Positions 7,743 to 16,144 of a DNA stretch of 54,812 nt are shown one piece after another (position 1 is the first letter of the stretch; the number at the start of each line of letters is the position of its first letter). The notes beneath the pieces are model-generated. The model was given only the letters and a program-made list of their open reading frames with translations, made no database searches and was not told where the DNA came from. The position numbers and the translations under genes were made by a program. Source of the DNA: a virus; the IMG/VR virus record IMGVR_UViG_3300042301_002348, positions 1 through 54,812 of that record; one strand, written 5' to 3'.

Positions 7743-8111
7743 ATGGAAAATAAAGATAGGAGTATATTGATGATGGGGGTAATTGTGTCCTTGTTTGGTG
7801 CAATGGTTTCATTAATGTATTTTAATGATAAACCAACGCCCGTTGTGACGACAAACATATGTAAGGAAGATTCGTTACAAAACGTAATTAACGAATTACA
7901 AATGGATTTGAAAATGCAATCAGATGGATTTGATTCTAAAGAAAGAAGATATGAAGATATTTTATTTGAATATGAATATGGTCTTGACCATTTAAAAAAT
8001 TATCAACCACACGCATATAGAGAGTTTCACCGAATTCTATCTCATAAAGAAAATTTCACCAGACAAGACGAACAAGAAAATATAAAAAGGTTGGAGACAC
8101 CAAAATGGTAA
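7743..8111 (+). CDS. Membrane-anchored coiled-coil protein
   Basis: 122 aa. A single N-terminal transmembrane helix (MMGVIVSLFGAMVSLMYF) follows a short charged lead. The rest is a periplasmic or cytoplasmic helical domain (SLQNVINELQMDLKMQSD). Resembles the 14328-14621 product in overall design (anchor, DSL-rich coiled coil, aromatic C-terminal end), so the two may be distant paralogues. Overlaps thyA by 7 nt. An Rz-like spanin role is possible but unsupported. Confidence 0.7.
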   Translation: MENKDRSILMMGVIVSLFGAMVSLMYFNDKPTPVVTTNICKEDSLQNVINELQMDLKMQSDGFDSKERRYEDILFEYEYGLDHLKNYQPHAYREFHRILSHKENFTRQDEQENIKRLETPKW

Positions 8112-9202
8112 ACATGAATAGATTAGATAAAAGATATCAAGATTTATTACAAGATATTTTAGATAATGGAGTCGTAAAAACGGACAGAACAGGTACTGGA
8201 ACCATTTCAGTATTTGGTAGACAAATTAAACATAAGATGTCACAAGGATTCCCATTACTAACCACAAAGAAAATCGCGTGGAATACAATGGTAACGGAGT
8301 TGTTATGGTTTCTTAAAGGAGACACTAACATCAAATACCTTGTCGATAATGGATGTAATATTTGGAATGGTGATGCGTATAAGAATTATCAAAATGTAAC
8401 CCAAATAGAGACCGCCTTAAATAAGGCCATGAACAATCATCCGCATTATAACCTATCAAAAGAAGATTTTATTGATAAGATAAAAACTAATGATGAGTTC
8501 GCAAAACAATGGGGTGAGTTAGGACCAGTCTATGGTAAACAATGGAGAGATTGGAATGGTTTTGACCAAATTCAAAACCTGATTGATGAACTAAAAACAA
8601 ATCCTGATAGTAGAAGATTAATGGTTAGTGCTTGGAATGTAGGTGAGTTAGACCATATGGTACTTCCTCCTTGTCATTACGGATTTCAAGTTTACACAAG
8701 GAAGTTAACAGGTGAAGAGATGTGGGTTTTATTAAAGAAAAAAGTAGGAGAAGAAAAGTTCCAATCAATGGTTGATGACATCGTTCCTTTTGGTGGCGGA
8801 TTAAGTGAAGAATTAGAATCTTATAAGATACCCAAACGAGCAATATCATTAATGTGGAATCAAAGATCTATTGACACATTCTTAGGTTTACCCTTCAATA
8901 TTGCCTCTTATGGGTTATTATTGGAAATATTAGGAATGGAAGTTAATATGGTACCAGAAGATTTAATTGGTAACTTAGGAGATGTTCATTTGTATTCTAA
9001 TCATTTAGAACATGCCAAAGAACAAATCAATAGAGAACCATTTAAAAACTTACCCGTATTAAAGTTTAGTCCAATACTCCTGACACATTTCGAACACCAC
9101 ATGGAAACTTTCGATAAATTTATAAGAAATAGTTATCCACATCAATTCATTATTGAAGGGTACGAATGTCATCCAACCATAAAAGCTCCGTTAAGTAATT
9201 AA
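8105..9202 (+). CDS. thyA: Thymidylate synthase with internal insertions
   Basis: 365 aa, about 100 longer than a bacterial ThyA. RTGTGT with the early Arg, the catalytic site LPPCHYGFQVY (Cys190), LMWNQRSIDTFLGLPFNIASYGLL and the C-terminal HPTIKAP region are all present, so it should convert dUMP to dTMP with methylene-tetrahydrofolate. Extra sequence sits at about residues 91-140 and again right after the catalytic strand (about 197-245, LTGEEMWVLLKKKVGEEK), between the CHYGFQVY and SLMWNQRS blocks. Both insertions are in frame and likely surface loops. Start could also be Met4 (8114). Confidence 0.95.
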   Translation: MVNMNRLDKRYQDLLQDILDNGVVKTDRTGTGTISVFGRQIKHKMSQGFPLLTTKKIAWNTMVTELLWFLKGDTNIKYLVDNGCNIWNGDAYKNYQNVTQIETALNKAMNNHPHYNLSKEDFIDKIKTNDEFAKQWGELGPVYGKQWRDWNGFDQIQNLIDELKTNPDSRRLMVSAWNVGELDHMVLPPCHYGFQVYTRKLTGEEMWVLLKKKVGEEKFQSMVDDIVPFGGGLSEELESYKIPKRAISLMWNQRSIDTFLGLPFNIASYGLLLEILGMEVNMVPEDLIGNLGDVHLYSNHLEHAKEQINREPFKNLPVLKFSPILLTHFEHHMETFDKFIRNSYPHQFIIEGYECHPTIKAPLSN

Positions 9203-9327
9203 CGACCTTGTCCTTGGTATTTTTTGGGTTTTTGGGCCTTAGGACCGTAACTTTTCTTATAAACACCTTTTTTTCTTTTTCCGAAAGTCTTCTTTATTGA
9301 AGACGACGTACCTTTTGCTTTCGCCAT
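9199..9327 (-). CDS. Small very basic protein
   Basis: 42 aa (MAKAKGTSSSIKKTFGKRKKGV..., ending KPKKYQGQGR), about a third Lys/Arg. Overlaps the thyA stop by 4 nt from the opposite strand. Small basic proteins of this kind are common in phage genomes and probably bind DNA or a capsid protein; the lack of a hydrophobic core argues against an enzyme. No octamer is exact upstream (TTATTAATA). Confidence 0.7.
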   Translation of the reverse strand: MAKAKGTSSSIKKTFGKRKKGVYKKSYGPKAQKPKKYQGQGR

Positions 9328-9370
9328 AATATATATTTTATATTAATAAGTATTTTCTAAATATTTTTTG

Positions 9371-9378
9371 TATATTTG
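9371..9378 (+). promoter_or_regulatory. Sigma-A-type -7 box (TATATTTG) before the PcfJ-like gene
   Basis: TATATTTG lies 19 nt before the ATG at 9398. The matching -33 TTTG is not present at the normal distance, so this is a weaker promoter call. Confidence 0.45.
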
Positions 9379-9397
9379 TCCTATAAACTATTAGACA

Positions 9398-11299
9398 ATG
9401 GAGGAAATTATAAATCAAAAATTCACCTATGCAACCATTACGGTTTTCAAGGATTATTGTAAAATAATTGATAAGAAAGAATCATTAAGTTCAATGGGGG
9501 TTGATTTAGACTCACTTGACGATGGGGATGATGATATATTTGAAAGTGCCAAGAGTCTTATAAAATTTACAATCGGCGATATGAGGAGACCGACCTTTGG
9601 TCGAACAACGGAATTTCCTGAAAAGGTAGGAAAAAGAAAAACAAAATTTTTCTATGGTGAACCTGGCATAAATGAACGTTCCATAATAAATTACGCAATT
9701 AGAAATTTCGAGACCAGGGACGATAGACACATTAAGAAATATTATGGTAGCCCGTTTAGTGAAATAACCGTTACCACAATTGAACGTTCTATTAGAAGAC
9801 ACGGAGATAAAATAACAATTAAACTATATCGACACCATAGACATAGGGCATTTAACAACATTTACTTTAAGAAATCAACTGGTGTTGAGTCAGTAACGTT
9901 TAATGTTAATAATGGTAATTTTACCACACTTAGTATGAATAAAAGTGGTAGGAAAACAACTAAGACATTTAGAACCAACAACTTCAACTTTTTGGAGATG
10001 CAATTCAAAGATGGTGGAATTTTAAACATGAGAAAGTGTTTAGATGACAACTCTGTTCTGTTGAAAGAGTATAACGAGACATTTAATAATACCGATTTCA
10101 TTTTTGAGATTGATAAGGTATTTAACCTTAATCAAAATTTTAGTTTTAATGGTATATGGTTCTGTCAATTAATGTTAGAACGATTTGTTGAATTGAAAAA
10201 GATTAAAGTATCTAACGATTATGGTATATGGATTAAAAAGTATTATCCCACTGAAAAGTTTTTAAAGAAAAACGACAGAAAATTAATTGCTTCGATTTTG
10301 GATATGTTTCAAATCAAATCTAAAATTACAATTAAAATAATGCATGAAAATACTAAAATAGATATACACGCATTATCTCGTTTATGTTATTTTTTTGGTG
10401 ATAACTTTTCAAAATATATTGGTAGTATTGATTTGGTACATTTTATGAATTCAACATACGAAGATACCGTTGATATTGGTTACCCTAAATTTAAATTTGC
10501 GGAAGAATTAAAAAAAGAAAAGTTCCTAATAACAAATATCGAAAAAGAAAATATCGTTAAAATCATTAATAATTTAAACAACGAAATACGAGGATATCAA
10601 AGATTAACCAATAAGAAAGAGACATTGATTAACCATAGATTTATCGGCGATTTAAATGATCATTTTAAGATGATTGATAAATTACGTAAATTCATACCTG
10701 ATTTATATTTAAAATCTAAAAACATAGATGATTTCGATAAAGAACATTTGGAATTATCTAAAATGATGAAATTCATTAAAAAGGGATATGTTATTGAATA
10801 TCAATTTGTTGATAAGATGGTTAACGATGTGGAGTCACCAATTAAAGTTAAGATTAATTTAAGTGATGATGAGTCAAATCCTGAATGGGTCACTCCCGAA
10901 TTCTATCCTTATATCTTAAAACGAGAAGAGGATTATGATGAGGAAGGTAATTTCATGCACCATTGTGTGGCATCATATTCGGATAAAGAAAAATCGATTA
11001 TTGTTTCGGTAAGAACTGAAGATAAAAAAGATAGGGTTACTTGTGAATTTGATTGTCAAACAGGTACTCTAATTCAAGCGAGACACTTTTGTAATAAACA
11101 ACCTCCTGCTGACATTGAGTTAGCTGTCAATATCCTAAAAGAAAAAACTAAGCACTATGCTAGAATGGGTTTATTACATTCTTTAGATAAAAAAAAGGTA
11201 CCGGTTAAAATTAATGGAATAGAAATTATACCTGAAATTAAAGAACCAACACGAATATCTGATGTGTTATTTGATATGAGGCGCGAACCAGCATTTTAA
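9398..11299 (+). CDS. PcfJ-like protein
   Basis: 633 aa. The C-terminal part (about 515-600) has the PcfJ signature: EGNFMHHCVASYSDKEKSIIV, SVRTEDKKDRVTCEFD, and a following RHFCNKQPPADIEL. PcfJ (named after an enterococcal conjugation protein) is frequent in phages and plasmids; its biochemical role is not established. The long N-terminal region (1-500) is basic and unrecognised, with a helix-rich domain. A second PcfJ-like gene follows, so the pair arose by duplication. Confidence 0.75.
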   Translation: MEEIINQKFTYATITVFKDYCKIIDKKESLSSMGVDLDSLDDGDDDIFESAKSLIKFTIGDMRRPTFGRTTEFPEKVGKRKTKFFYGEPGINERSIINYAIRNFETRDDRHIKKYYGSPFSEITVTTIERSIRRHGDKITIKLYRHHRHRAFNNIYFKKSTGVESVTFNVNNGNFTTLSMNKSGRKTTKTFRTNNFNFLEMQFKDGGILNMRKCLDDNSVLLKEYNETFNNTDFIFEIDKVFNLNQNFSFNGIWFCQLMLERFVELKKIKVSNDYGIWIKKYYPTEKFLKKNDRKLIASILDMFQIKSKITIKIMHENTKIDIHALSRLCYFFGDNFSKYIGSIDLVHFMNSTYEDTVDIGYPKFKFAEELKKEKFLITNIEKENIVKIINNLNNEIRGYQRLTNKKETLINHRFIGDLNDHFKMIDKLRKFIPDLYLKSKNIDDFDKEHLELSKMMKFIKKGYVIEYQFVDKMVNDVESPIKVKINLSDDESNPEWVTPEFYPYILKREEDYDEEGNFMHHCVASYSDKEKSIIVSVRTEDKKDRVTCEFDCQTGTLIQARHFCNKQPPADIELAVNILKEKTKHYARMGLLHSLDKKKVPVKINGIEIIPEIKEPTRISDVLFDMRREPAF

Positions 11300-11335
11300 C
11301 TACACAATTCAAATAAATCCATATATATTTTGTAT

Positions 11336-12748
11336 ATGGATTTATTATTTATACACAACCAAGAGAAGAAAGACAAGAAAAGTAAATCATTATCAACGTG
11401 TGATTTAAAGTTATATAATGACGATGATGATATTGTTTACAAATCTACATTTGATTTTGATTACCAAAGATATGGTAAAAATAAAAAAGTTCTTTTTGAA
11501 CATGAACTGGTTTTAAATAAAAAAACCGGAGACATCTTTATAACGTATAAAATTGTTAACGATGGTTTAACAGACATGAAAATGTTTAGAACCACTACCA
11601 AACAAAAAAAGAATAACTTTAGTTTATTATTAGATTTAACTGAGAATGGTTTTGAGAGGGGAGAAAAGAGAATTGGGTTTTGGGGAGTGAAGTATTCAAG
11701 AGCAACTAATAAAATAATAGAATTAATTTATAATTTAATCAAAGATAATTTCAAATCGGAATTTATCATTCAAAAAATTAATAGGGGTGAGTGTGAAATA
11801 AACTTTCTTTATGATATGGTTGTTGATTTTCACTTAGAGATGAAGGGTATTAAAGGACACGACAGTGTTTATTATGATATACAACATGATTATCCCAAAA
11901 AGAAATGGTTAGAAAAAAATGATTATAAGTTTTTACCGTCGGTGTTAGACCACTATGGAATCAAATCAAAATATCTTATTGGTGAATTGAATAAACAGAA
12001 TTCCCATAAGAGTATTAAGTTAGATTCTTTAAACTATATCTGTAAATTATTTGGTGACAATTACATAGATTATTTAAAGAAAATAAAATGGGAGAAACAT
12101 TGTTTTGATTATACACCCAACAAAAAATTACACGTATTAAAAAATGATACGGAAAAAAACTGTATGGTTAGTGTTATTAATAAGTGGGAGAGTGATTCTT
12201 TAAAAACAGATTCATTAGTTTATTTGGTCAATAAGTTATTATCAATTAGAGAGTTACTTGAAGCTAGAGGAGTTGAATTAAAATTTAAAGCTAAGAACGA
12301 TAATGAATTTGATAATTTATTGGAGATGTGGTCAGGAATTAAATTTCATTTCGCTCGAGGTTATAAAGTTAGATATGATTTACCAAAAGAATTTATGGAT
12401 GATATTGAGGAAGATATTATAGTTGGTGGGGAATTATTTAAACCCAAAGTTTTGGTGACAGAAGAGGATTTTAGAATTGAAGGGTTTAATATGAAAAACT
12501 GTATGTCTAAACAATTTCCACACGGATCAATATACATTTATGTTGGACTACAATGTAAACGAAAAAGGATAAACCTACAATATCGTAAGGGAGGTTTGGT
12601 ACAATCATATGGTAAAGCTAACACACCAACATTAGAGTTGTTCAACAATGCGATAAGCATATTAACCCAAAGGTTTAAAAAATACACATATCTTGAATGG
12701 AAAAAGGAAAAATACGACTTCCTAACTAACTCATTATCAATACCTTAA
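11336..12748 (+). CDS. PcfJ-like paralogue
   Basis: 470 aa from the ATG at 11336 (MDLLFIHNQ). The segment EDFRIEGFNMKNCMSKQFPHGSIYIYV matches the preceding protein's HHC core position for position (N-C replaces H-C), and both have a WLEKND/KFLKKND block with a following ILD(M/H)(F/Y)(Q/G)IKSK. Sequence between the two is diverged, so the duplication is old. TATATTTTG lies just upstream, so its transcription may start at or near the ATG. Confidence 0.65.
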   Translation: MDLLFIHNQEKKDKKSKSLSTCDLKLYNDDDDIVYKSTFDFDYQRYGKNKKVLFEHELVLNKKTGDIFITYKIVNDGLTDMKMFRTTTKQKKNNFSLLLDLTENGFERGEKRIGFWGVKYSRATNKIIELIYNLIKDNFKSEFIIQKINRGECEINFLYDMVVDFHLEMKGIKGHDSVYYDIQHDYPKKKWLEKNDYKFLPSVLDHYGIKSKYLIGELNKQNSHKSIKLDSLNYICKLFGDNYIDYLKKIKWEKHCFDYTPNKKLHVLKNDTEKNCMVSVINKWESDSLKTDSLVYLVNKLLSIRELLEARGVELKFKAKNDNEFDNLLEMWSGIKFHFARGYKVRYDLPKEFMDDIEEDIIVGGELFKPKVLVTEEDFRIEGFNMKNCMSKQFPHGSIYIYVGLQCKRKRINLQYRKGGLVQSYGKANTPTLELFNNAISILTQRFKKYTYLEWKKEKYDFLTNSLSIP

Positions 12749-12778
12749 GAATAATTTAAAAAATATTCTAAAATTTTT

Positions 12779-12808
12779 TTTGTATTTCATAAAATATACA
12801 TAACTTTG
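12779..12808 (+). promoter_or_regulatory. Sigma-A-type promoter of the Dcm-like gene
   Basis: TTTG (12779-12782), 18-nt spacer, TAACTTTG (12801-12808), leader of 23 nt to the ATG at 12832. Confidence 0.65.
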
Positions 12809-12831
12809 TTTCATCATTAAACAAAACAGGT

Positions 12832-13806
12832 ATGAAATATTTCTCAGTATGTAGTGGAATCGAGGCCGCAACCGTGGCTTGGTCCCCATTAAATTGGAAA
12901 TGTGAAGGGTTATGTGACTTCGCATCTTTCCCACAAAAAGTATTATCACATCACTATCCAACAACCCCATTATTTTCAGACTTAACAAAATTAAACGAAC
13001 ATGAAAGTTACAGAAACATCAGCTTCGACCTATTGGTCGGAGGAACGCCTTGTCAATCTTTTTCCGATGCAGGACTCAACAAAGGAATGGATGATGTCCG
13101 TGGTCAACTCTCCCTTGAGTATGGAAGAATTCTTAAAGAAAAACGACCAAGATGGTTCATTTGGGAAAATGTCGAAGGCGTTTTTAAAAGCAAACACAGA
13201 AAAGCGTTATGTGAAATCATCTCCTCTTTCACAGGTACTAACTTCAAAGCAGAAGACCTCGACAAACAAGGTGTTGTCCAAGGAGAAGAATACTCCATCG
13301 CTTATAGGGTTTTCGACAGCCAATACTTCGGAGTTCCCCAACGACGCAAAAGAATCTTCATTGTTGGATATCGTGGAAACAATTGGAAAGTCCCATTCTC
13401 CGTATTATTTGAAGAAGGATGTTTTGAAAGCGTTAAAGAGAAGAATCGAATCAAGAGGGATGAGTACGCCAGAAATGTTCTTGGAGAAATTAAACTCGCA
13501 GGTACAGTAACAAAATCACACGCATCTACATTGGTTGATGGGTTTGGTAAAGTATCTACGTCTAACTATTGGATTGATAACAACAGTATTAGAATCTTCA
13601 CAGAAAGAGAATTAGAGAGACTCCAAGGGTTTCCCGATGGTTATCTTGATTTTGAAATTGGTGGTAAAAAACCAAGTTATTCAAATGTTAAAGGTGCAAT
13701 AGGTAACTCTATGACTGTCAATGTAATGTATTGGATTGGTCAACGAATTAATTTTATTGACAATTATATTCAATCTAAAAATATTTTGAAATCCGAGAAA
13801 ATTTAA
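12832..13806 (+). CDS. dcm: DNA (cytosine-5-)-methyltransferase
   Basis: 324 aa with all main C5 motifs: FSVCSGIEAATVAW (motif I), GGTPCQSFSDAG with catalytic Cys74 (motif IV), FIWENVEG (motif VI, ENV 112-114), QRRKRIFIVGY (motif VIII, about 167), and the C-terminal RELERLQGFPDGY with GNSMTVNV (IX-X). The target-recognition segment between VIII and IX is short, about 40-60 aa. It has its own promoter. Likely methylates phage DNA to escape restriction. An overlapping 169-aa frame inside it (13001-13510) is not a gene. Confidence 0.95.
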   Translation: MKYFSVCSGIEAATVAWSPLNWKCEGLCDFASFPQKVLSHHYPTTPLFSDLTKLNEHESYRNISFDLLVGGTPCQSFSDAGLNKGMDDVRGQLSLEYGRILKEKRPRWFIWENVEGVFKSKHRKALCEIISSFTGTNFKAEDLDKQGVVQGEEYSIAYRVFDSQYFGVPQRRKRIFIVGYRGNNWKVPFSVLFEEGCFESVKEKNRIKRDEYARNVLGEIKLAGTVTKSHASTLVDGFGKVSTSNYWIDNNSIRIFTERELERLQGFPDGYLDFEIGGKKPSYSNVKGAIGNSMTVNVMYWIGQRINFIDNYIQSKNILKSEKI

Positions 13807-13818
13807 CTATATTAGAAT

Positions 13819-13983
13819 ATGCAAGAAAAAGAATCAAAAACAAACAGTCACTTCTGGATAAGTTTTATTAAATCCGTTATCAGATTTGTGGCTTGTTATT
13901 TCTTATTTAATGGTGATCTTAGAAGTTCGGCTTTGTTATTTGCATTAGCTGAAGGTTTGGGTATTGCCGAAGAAATATTTTAA
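13819..13983 (+). CDS. Small membrane-associated protein
   Basis: 54 aa (MQEKESKTNSHFWIS...), with a hydrophobic segment about residues 18-30 (SVIRFVACYFLF) and a small amphipathic end. It lies in the 220-nt gap after the methyltransferase; an alternative overlapping frame begins at 13986 but looks arbitrary. Function unknown. Confidence 0.6.
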   Translation: MQEKESKTNSHFWISFIKSVIRFVACYFLFNGDLRSSALLFALAEGLGIAEEIF

Positions 13984-14028
13984 CTATGAATTTTTATTTA
14001 ATACAATCATTCGTAAAAAAACTAAAAG

Positions 14029-14328
14029 ATGAACGAAACAAGAAGACCAACCAACAACTTAGACACGATAGTGTTCGAAGAATTGAACTTTCAACCACAT
14101 CCGGCGGGAATGGGACAACAGTGCATAGTTCAATTCTCAAACGGATACGGGGCTAGTATAGTTCAAGGACCACACACCTACGGAGGTAAAGATGGTTTAT
14201 ATGAAATTGCCGTCTTTGGTAAAGATGGTGAAATATCCTACTCCACTCCAATTACGGACGATGTACTTGGTTATCTATCGGAAGAAGAGGTAGAAAAAAC
14301 ATTAACTGATATTAAAAATTTAGATTAA
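14029..14328 (+). CDS. Conserved phage protein, unknown function
   Basis: 99 aa, beta-rich: QCIVQFSNGYGASIVQGPHTYGG, then GLYEIAVFGKDGEISYSTPITDD, and a closing helix YLSEEEVEKTLTDI. I recognise the NGYGASIV...YELAVL...PIT-D arrangement from many phage genomes, where it is annotated hypothetical. Start overlaps none; stop overlaps the next gene's ATG by 1 nt. Confidence 0.8.
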   Translation: MNETRRPTNNLDTIVFEELNFQPHPAGMGQQCIVQFSNGYGASIVQGPHTYGGKDGLYEIAVFGKDGEISYSTPITDDVLGYLSEEEVEKTLTDIKNLD

Positions 14329-14621
14329 TGACAACTGAAACTAAATTTAGAGCAGGAATTGCAACTTCTTTATTAGGGTTGGTGATGATGACATTTGCCT
14401 ATCTTGAAAAAGATAGGAAGTACAATGAAACCTATGATAAATTAACCCATACACGGGATAGTTTATCTACTCAAAAAACATTGTCAGATAGTTTACACGA
14501 TGAATTATTCATTTCAAAGGTTGAAAATGGTAGACACGAGTTTACCAGAGAATACTTCTTTGGTAAACACCCAAAACTACAATTAGAATACGAAAATTAT
14601 TTACATCACGAAACGGAATAA
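14328..14621 (+). CDS. Membrane-anchored coiled-coil protein
   Basis: 97 aa. Transmembrane helix at about 8-25 (AGIATSLLGLVMMTFAYL), then a coiled coil with repeated DSL (TRDSLSTQKTLSDSLHDEL) and a HxxTREYFFGKHPK end. Same architecture as the 7743-8111 product. Role unknown; a host-membrane interaction is plausible. Confidence 0.7.
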   Translation: MTTETKFRAGIATSLLGLVMMTFAYLEKDRKYNETYDKLTHTRDSLSTQKTLSDSLHDELFISKVENGRHEFTREYFFGKHPKLQLEYENYLHHETE

Positions 14622-14624
14622 AAC

Positions 14625-14948
14625 ATGTCAGATGAAGAATTTAGAAAACATATTAGTGGTGACCTAAATTTAGGTGGAACAAAATACTTAAACATAAAGG
14701 CCAGTACTATTATTAGTATGAACGAACAATTTACAGTTTATACAGAAGATGGACCAAAGTATTTAAATGTTAATATAAGTGCGGATTTTGATGAAATACC
14801 AAAAAAATATCATGAGGTATTTTTAAATGTATTGACCTCAAAATACTCAAACTCAGTTTCATTTGGAAATAATCCATTTTCAGAATGTAAACCAGTTCAA
14901 AAAAAGAAGTGGTGGCAGTTTTGGAAAACAGAATATTTCACAATTTAA
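14625..14948 (+). CDS. Hypothetical protein
   Basis: 107 aa. N-terminus EEFRKHISGDLNLGG, central beta strands (NVNISADFDEIP), and a C-terminal basic/aromatic tail KKKWWQFWKTEYF that looks membrane-associating. No family recognised. It lies in a chain of short genes with 1-10 nt spacing. Confidence 0.7.
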   Translation: MSDEEFRKHISGDLNLGGTKYLNIKASTIISMNEQFTVYTEDGPKYLNVNISADFDEIPKKYHEVFLNVLTSKYSNSVSFGNNPFSECKPVQKKKWWQFWKTEYFTI

Positions 14949-14958
14949 AAATATACAC

Positions 14959-15111
14959 ATGAAGTACGCAGCATTATTGATGTTTGTTACGGGTTTATGG
15001 ATTGCTTATGAGATTTGGAGAGCACCATTACTTGAAGAAACCGAAAACGGTAATTATAAAACTAAGAGGCCAACTAAAAAACTAAGTGACTTATGGCGAA
15101 AGCGAAACTAG
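14959..15111 (+). CDS. Small single-pass membrane protein
   Basis: 50 aa from the ATG at 14959: MKYAALLMFVTGLWIAYEIW transmembrane segment followed by a basic tail (KTKRPTKKLSDLWRKRN). Upstream alternative starts lie inside the previous gene and are unlikely. Ends inside the start of the next gene (19-nt overlap). Confidence 0.65.
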   Translation: MKYAALLMFVTGLWIAYEIWRAPLLEETENGNYKTKRPTKKLSDLWRKRN

Positions 15112-15338
15112 TGTACGATTTAAACGAACCGGATGATGTATACGCACATAAAAGAGCCGTTAAATCTTTAGATATGGCATTAGCACTATGGTCTATAACA
15201 CACAACACTAAGAAAGGGTTGGAATGGTCCATGGAAGGTAAGGAAATTGACAAATACGACGCTCTTGAGTTAGTGTTTGAAAAGATACATGAAATCATAT
15301 CCGAACATAATATTGATTTAGACGATCTAATAGTGTGA
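15093..15338 (+). CDS. Conserved phage protein, helical
   Basis: 81 aa. VYDLNEPDDVYAHKRAVKSLDMALALW is a pattern I recognise from many phage hypothetical proteins (D-D/E-P-D-D-x3-H-x3-VKSLDMALAL), of unknown function. The C-terminus is an amphipathic helix. It is the last gene before the Fe-S cluster pair. Confidence 0.8.
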   Translation: MAKAKLVYDLNEPDDVYAHKRAVKSLDMALALWSITHNTKKGLEWSMEGKEIDKYDALELVFEKIHEIISEHNIDLDDLIV

Positions 15339-15346
15339 TATTTATC
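15339..15346 (+). promoter_or_regulatory. TATTTATA-like octamer (TATTTATC) before the IscU gene
   Basis: Seven of eight match to the octamer that precedes the tagged proteins, 15 nt before the IscU start. Could mean that the Fe-S genes are co-regulated with the late class. Confidence 0.4.
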
Positions 15347-15361
15347 ATATAAACAAATACT

Positions 15362-15772
15362 ATGGCATACTCAGATAAGGTCTTAGACCACTACTCAAAC
15401 CCTAAAAACGTGGGGACATTGGACAAATCTAAATCAAATGTTGGTACTGGATTAGTAGGTGCTCCTGAATGTGGTGATGTAATGAGATTACAAATAGAGG
15501 TGGTTGATGATATCATTGTTGACGCTAAATTTAAAACTTTTGGATGTGGTTCAGCTATTGCATCTTCTTCAGTTGCAACCGAATGGTTGAAAGGTAAGAG
15601 TTTAGATGAGGCGGTGACAATTGATAATATGGATTTGGTAGAGGAGTTAAATCTTCCTCCAGTTAAAATACATTGTTCAGTATTGGCGGAAGATGCTATC
15701 AAATCAGCAATAAACGATTATAGAAAAAAACAAGGATTAGAGGAAATAATCTTTGAGGAAACTCACATTTAA
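15362..15772 (+). CDS. iscU: IscU-like Fe-S cluster scaffold protein
   Basis: 136 aa. Three conserved cysteines in the proper context (GAPECGD, Cys37; TFGCGSAIASS, Cys62; KIHCSVLAEDAI, about 105), with the N-terminal YSDKVLDHYSNPKNVGTLD of class I IscU. This full-length scaffold receives sulfur and iron and builds a [2Fe-2S] cluster with host IscS. It overlaps the next gene (A-type carrier) by 1 nt, making a two-gene assembly unit. An unusual cargo for a phage. Confidence 0.95.
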   Translation: MAYSDKVLDHYSNPKNVGTLDKSKSNVGTGLVGAPECGDVMRLQIEVVDDIIVDAKFKTFGCGSAIASSSVATEWLKGKSLDEAVTIDNMDLVEELNLPPVKIHCSVLAEDAIKSAINDYRKKQGLEEIIFEETHI

Positions 15773-16095
15773 TGGTAACAGTATCAGAAAAAGCAGCAAT
15801 TAAATTAAATTCACTTATTGAAGAAAGTGGGTTTCAAACTCCCTTTGTTAGAGTGGCTGTTAAAGGTGGTGGGTGCAGTGGATTATCATATGACCTTTCA
15901 TTTGATACCGAGCAACAACCTGCCGATACTCTTGCAGAAAACAATGGAGTAAAAATTTTAATAGACAACAAATCATTACTATATCTTTTTGGGACTGAAT
16001 TAGATTTCTCCGATGGACTTAACGGTAAGGGATTTCAATTTATTAACCCGAACGCATCCCGTACATGTGGATGTGGGGAAAGTTTCGCTCTTTAA
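15772..16095 (+). CDS. iscA: A-type Fe-S carrier (IscA/SufA/ErpA family)
   Basis: 107 aa. Three cysteines in the family positions: GGGCSGLSY (Cys35) and TCGCGESF (Cys99, Cys101), after the usual N-terminal VTVSEKAAIKLNSLI. The protein would pass Fe-S clusters from a scaffold to client proteins. Overlaps iscU by 1 nt (TAATGG), so the pair is translationally coupled. No IscS or ferredoxin nearby, so it must rely on host partners. Which of IscA, SufA or ErpA is the nearest relative cannot be told. Confidence 0.95.
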   Translation: MVTVSEKAAIKLNSLIEESGFQTPFVRVAVKGGGCSGLSYDLSFDTEQQPADTLAENNGVKILIDNKSLLYLFGTELDFSDGLNGKGFQFINPNASRTCGCGESFAL

Positions 16096-16144
16096 TTTTT
16101 TTATGTGAATAATTTTTTGTATATTTTATATATAAATTTTATTC

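Noticed and set aside
7743-8111. Rz-type spanin call for the 7743 and 14328 products
   Set aside because: Architecture is suggestive, but no partner lipoprotein, holin or lysozyme is adjacent.
9136-9144. TTATCCACA site in thyA
   Set aside because: It falls on codons encoding Tyr-Pro-His of the conserved C-terminal region and has no companion boxes.
13001-13510. 169-aa open frame within the Dcm-like gene
   Set aside because: It lies fully inside the methyltransferase, whose motifs are clear; the frame's composition is Ser/Lys-rich and has no domain.
13986-14156. 56-aa frame starting at 13986
   Set aside because: It overlaps the well-supported 14029 gene by 128 nt in another frame and has no family pattern.
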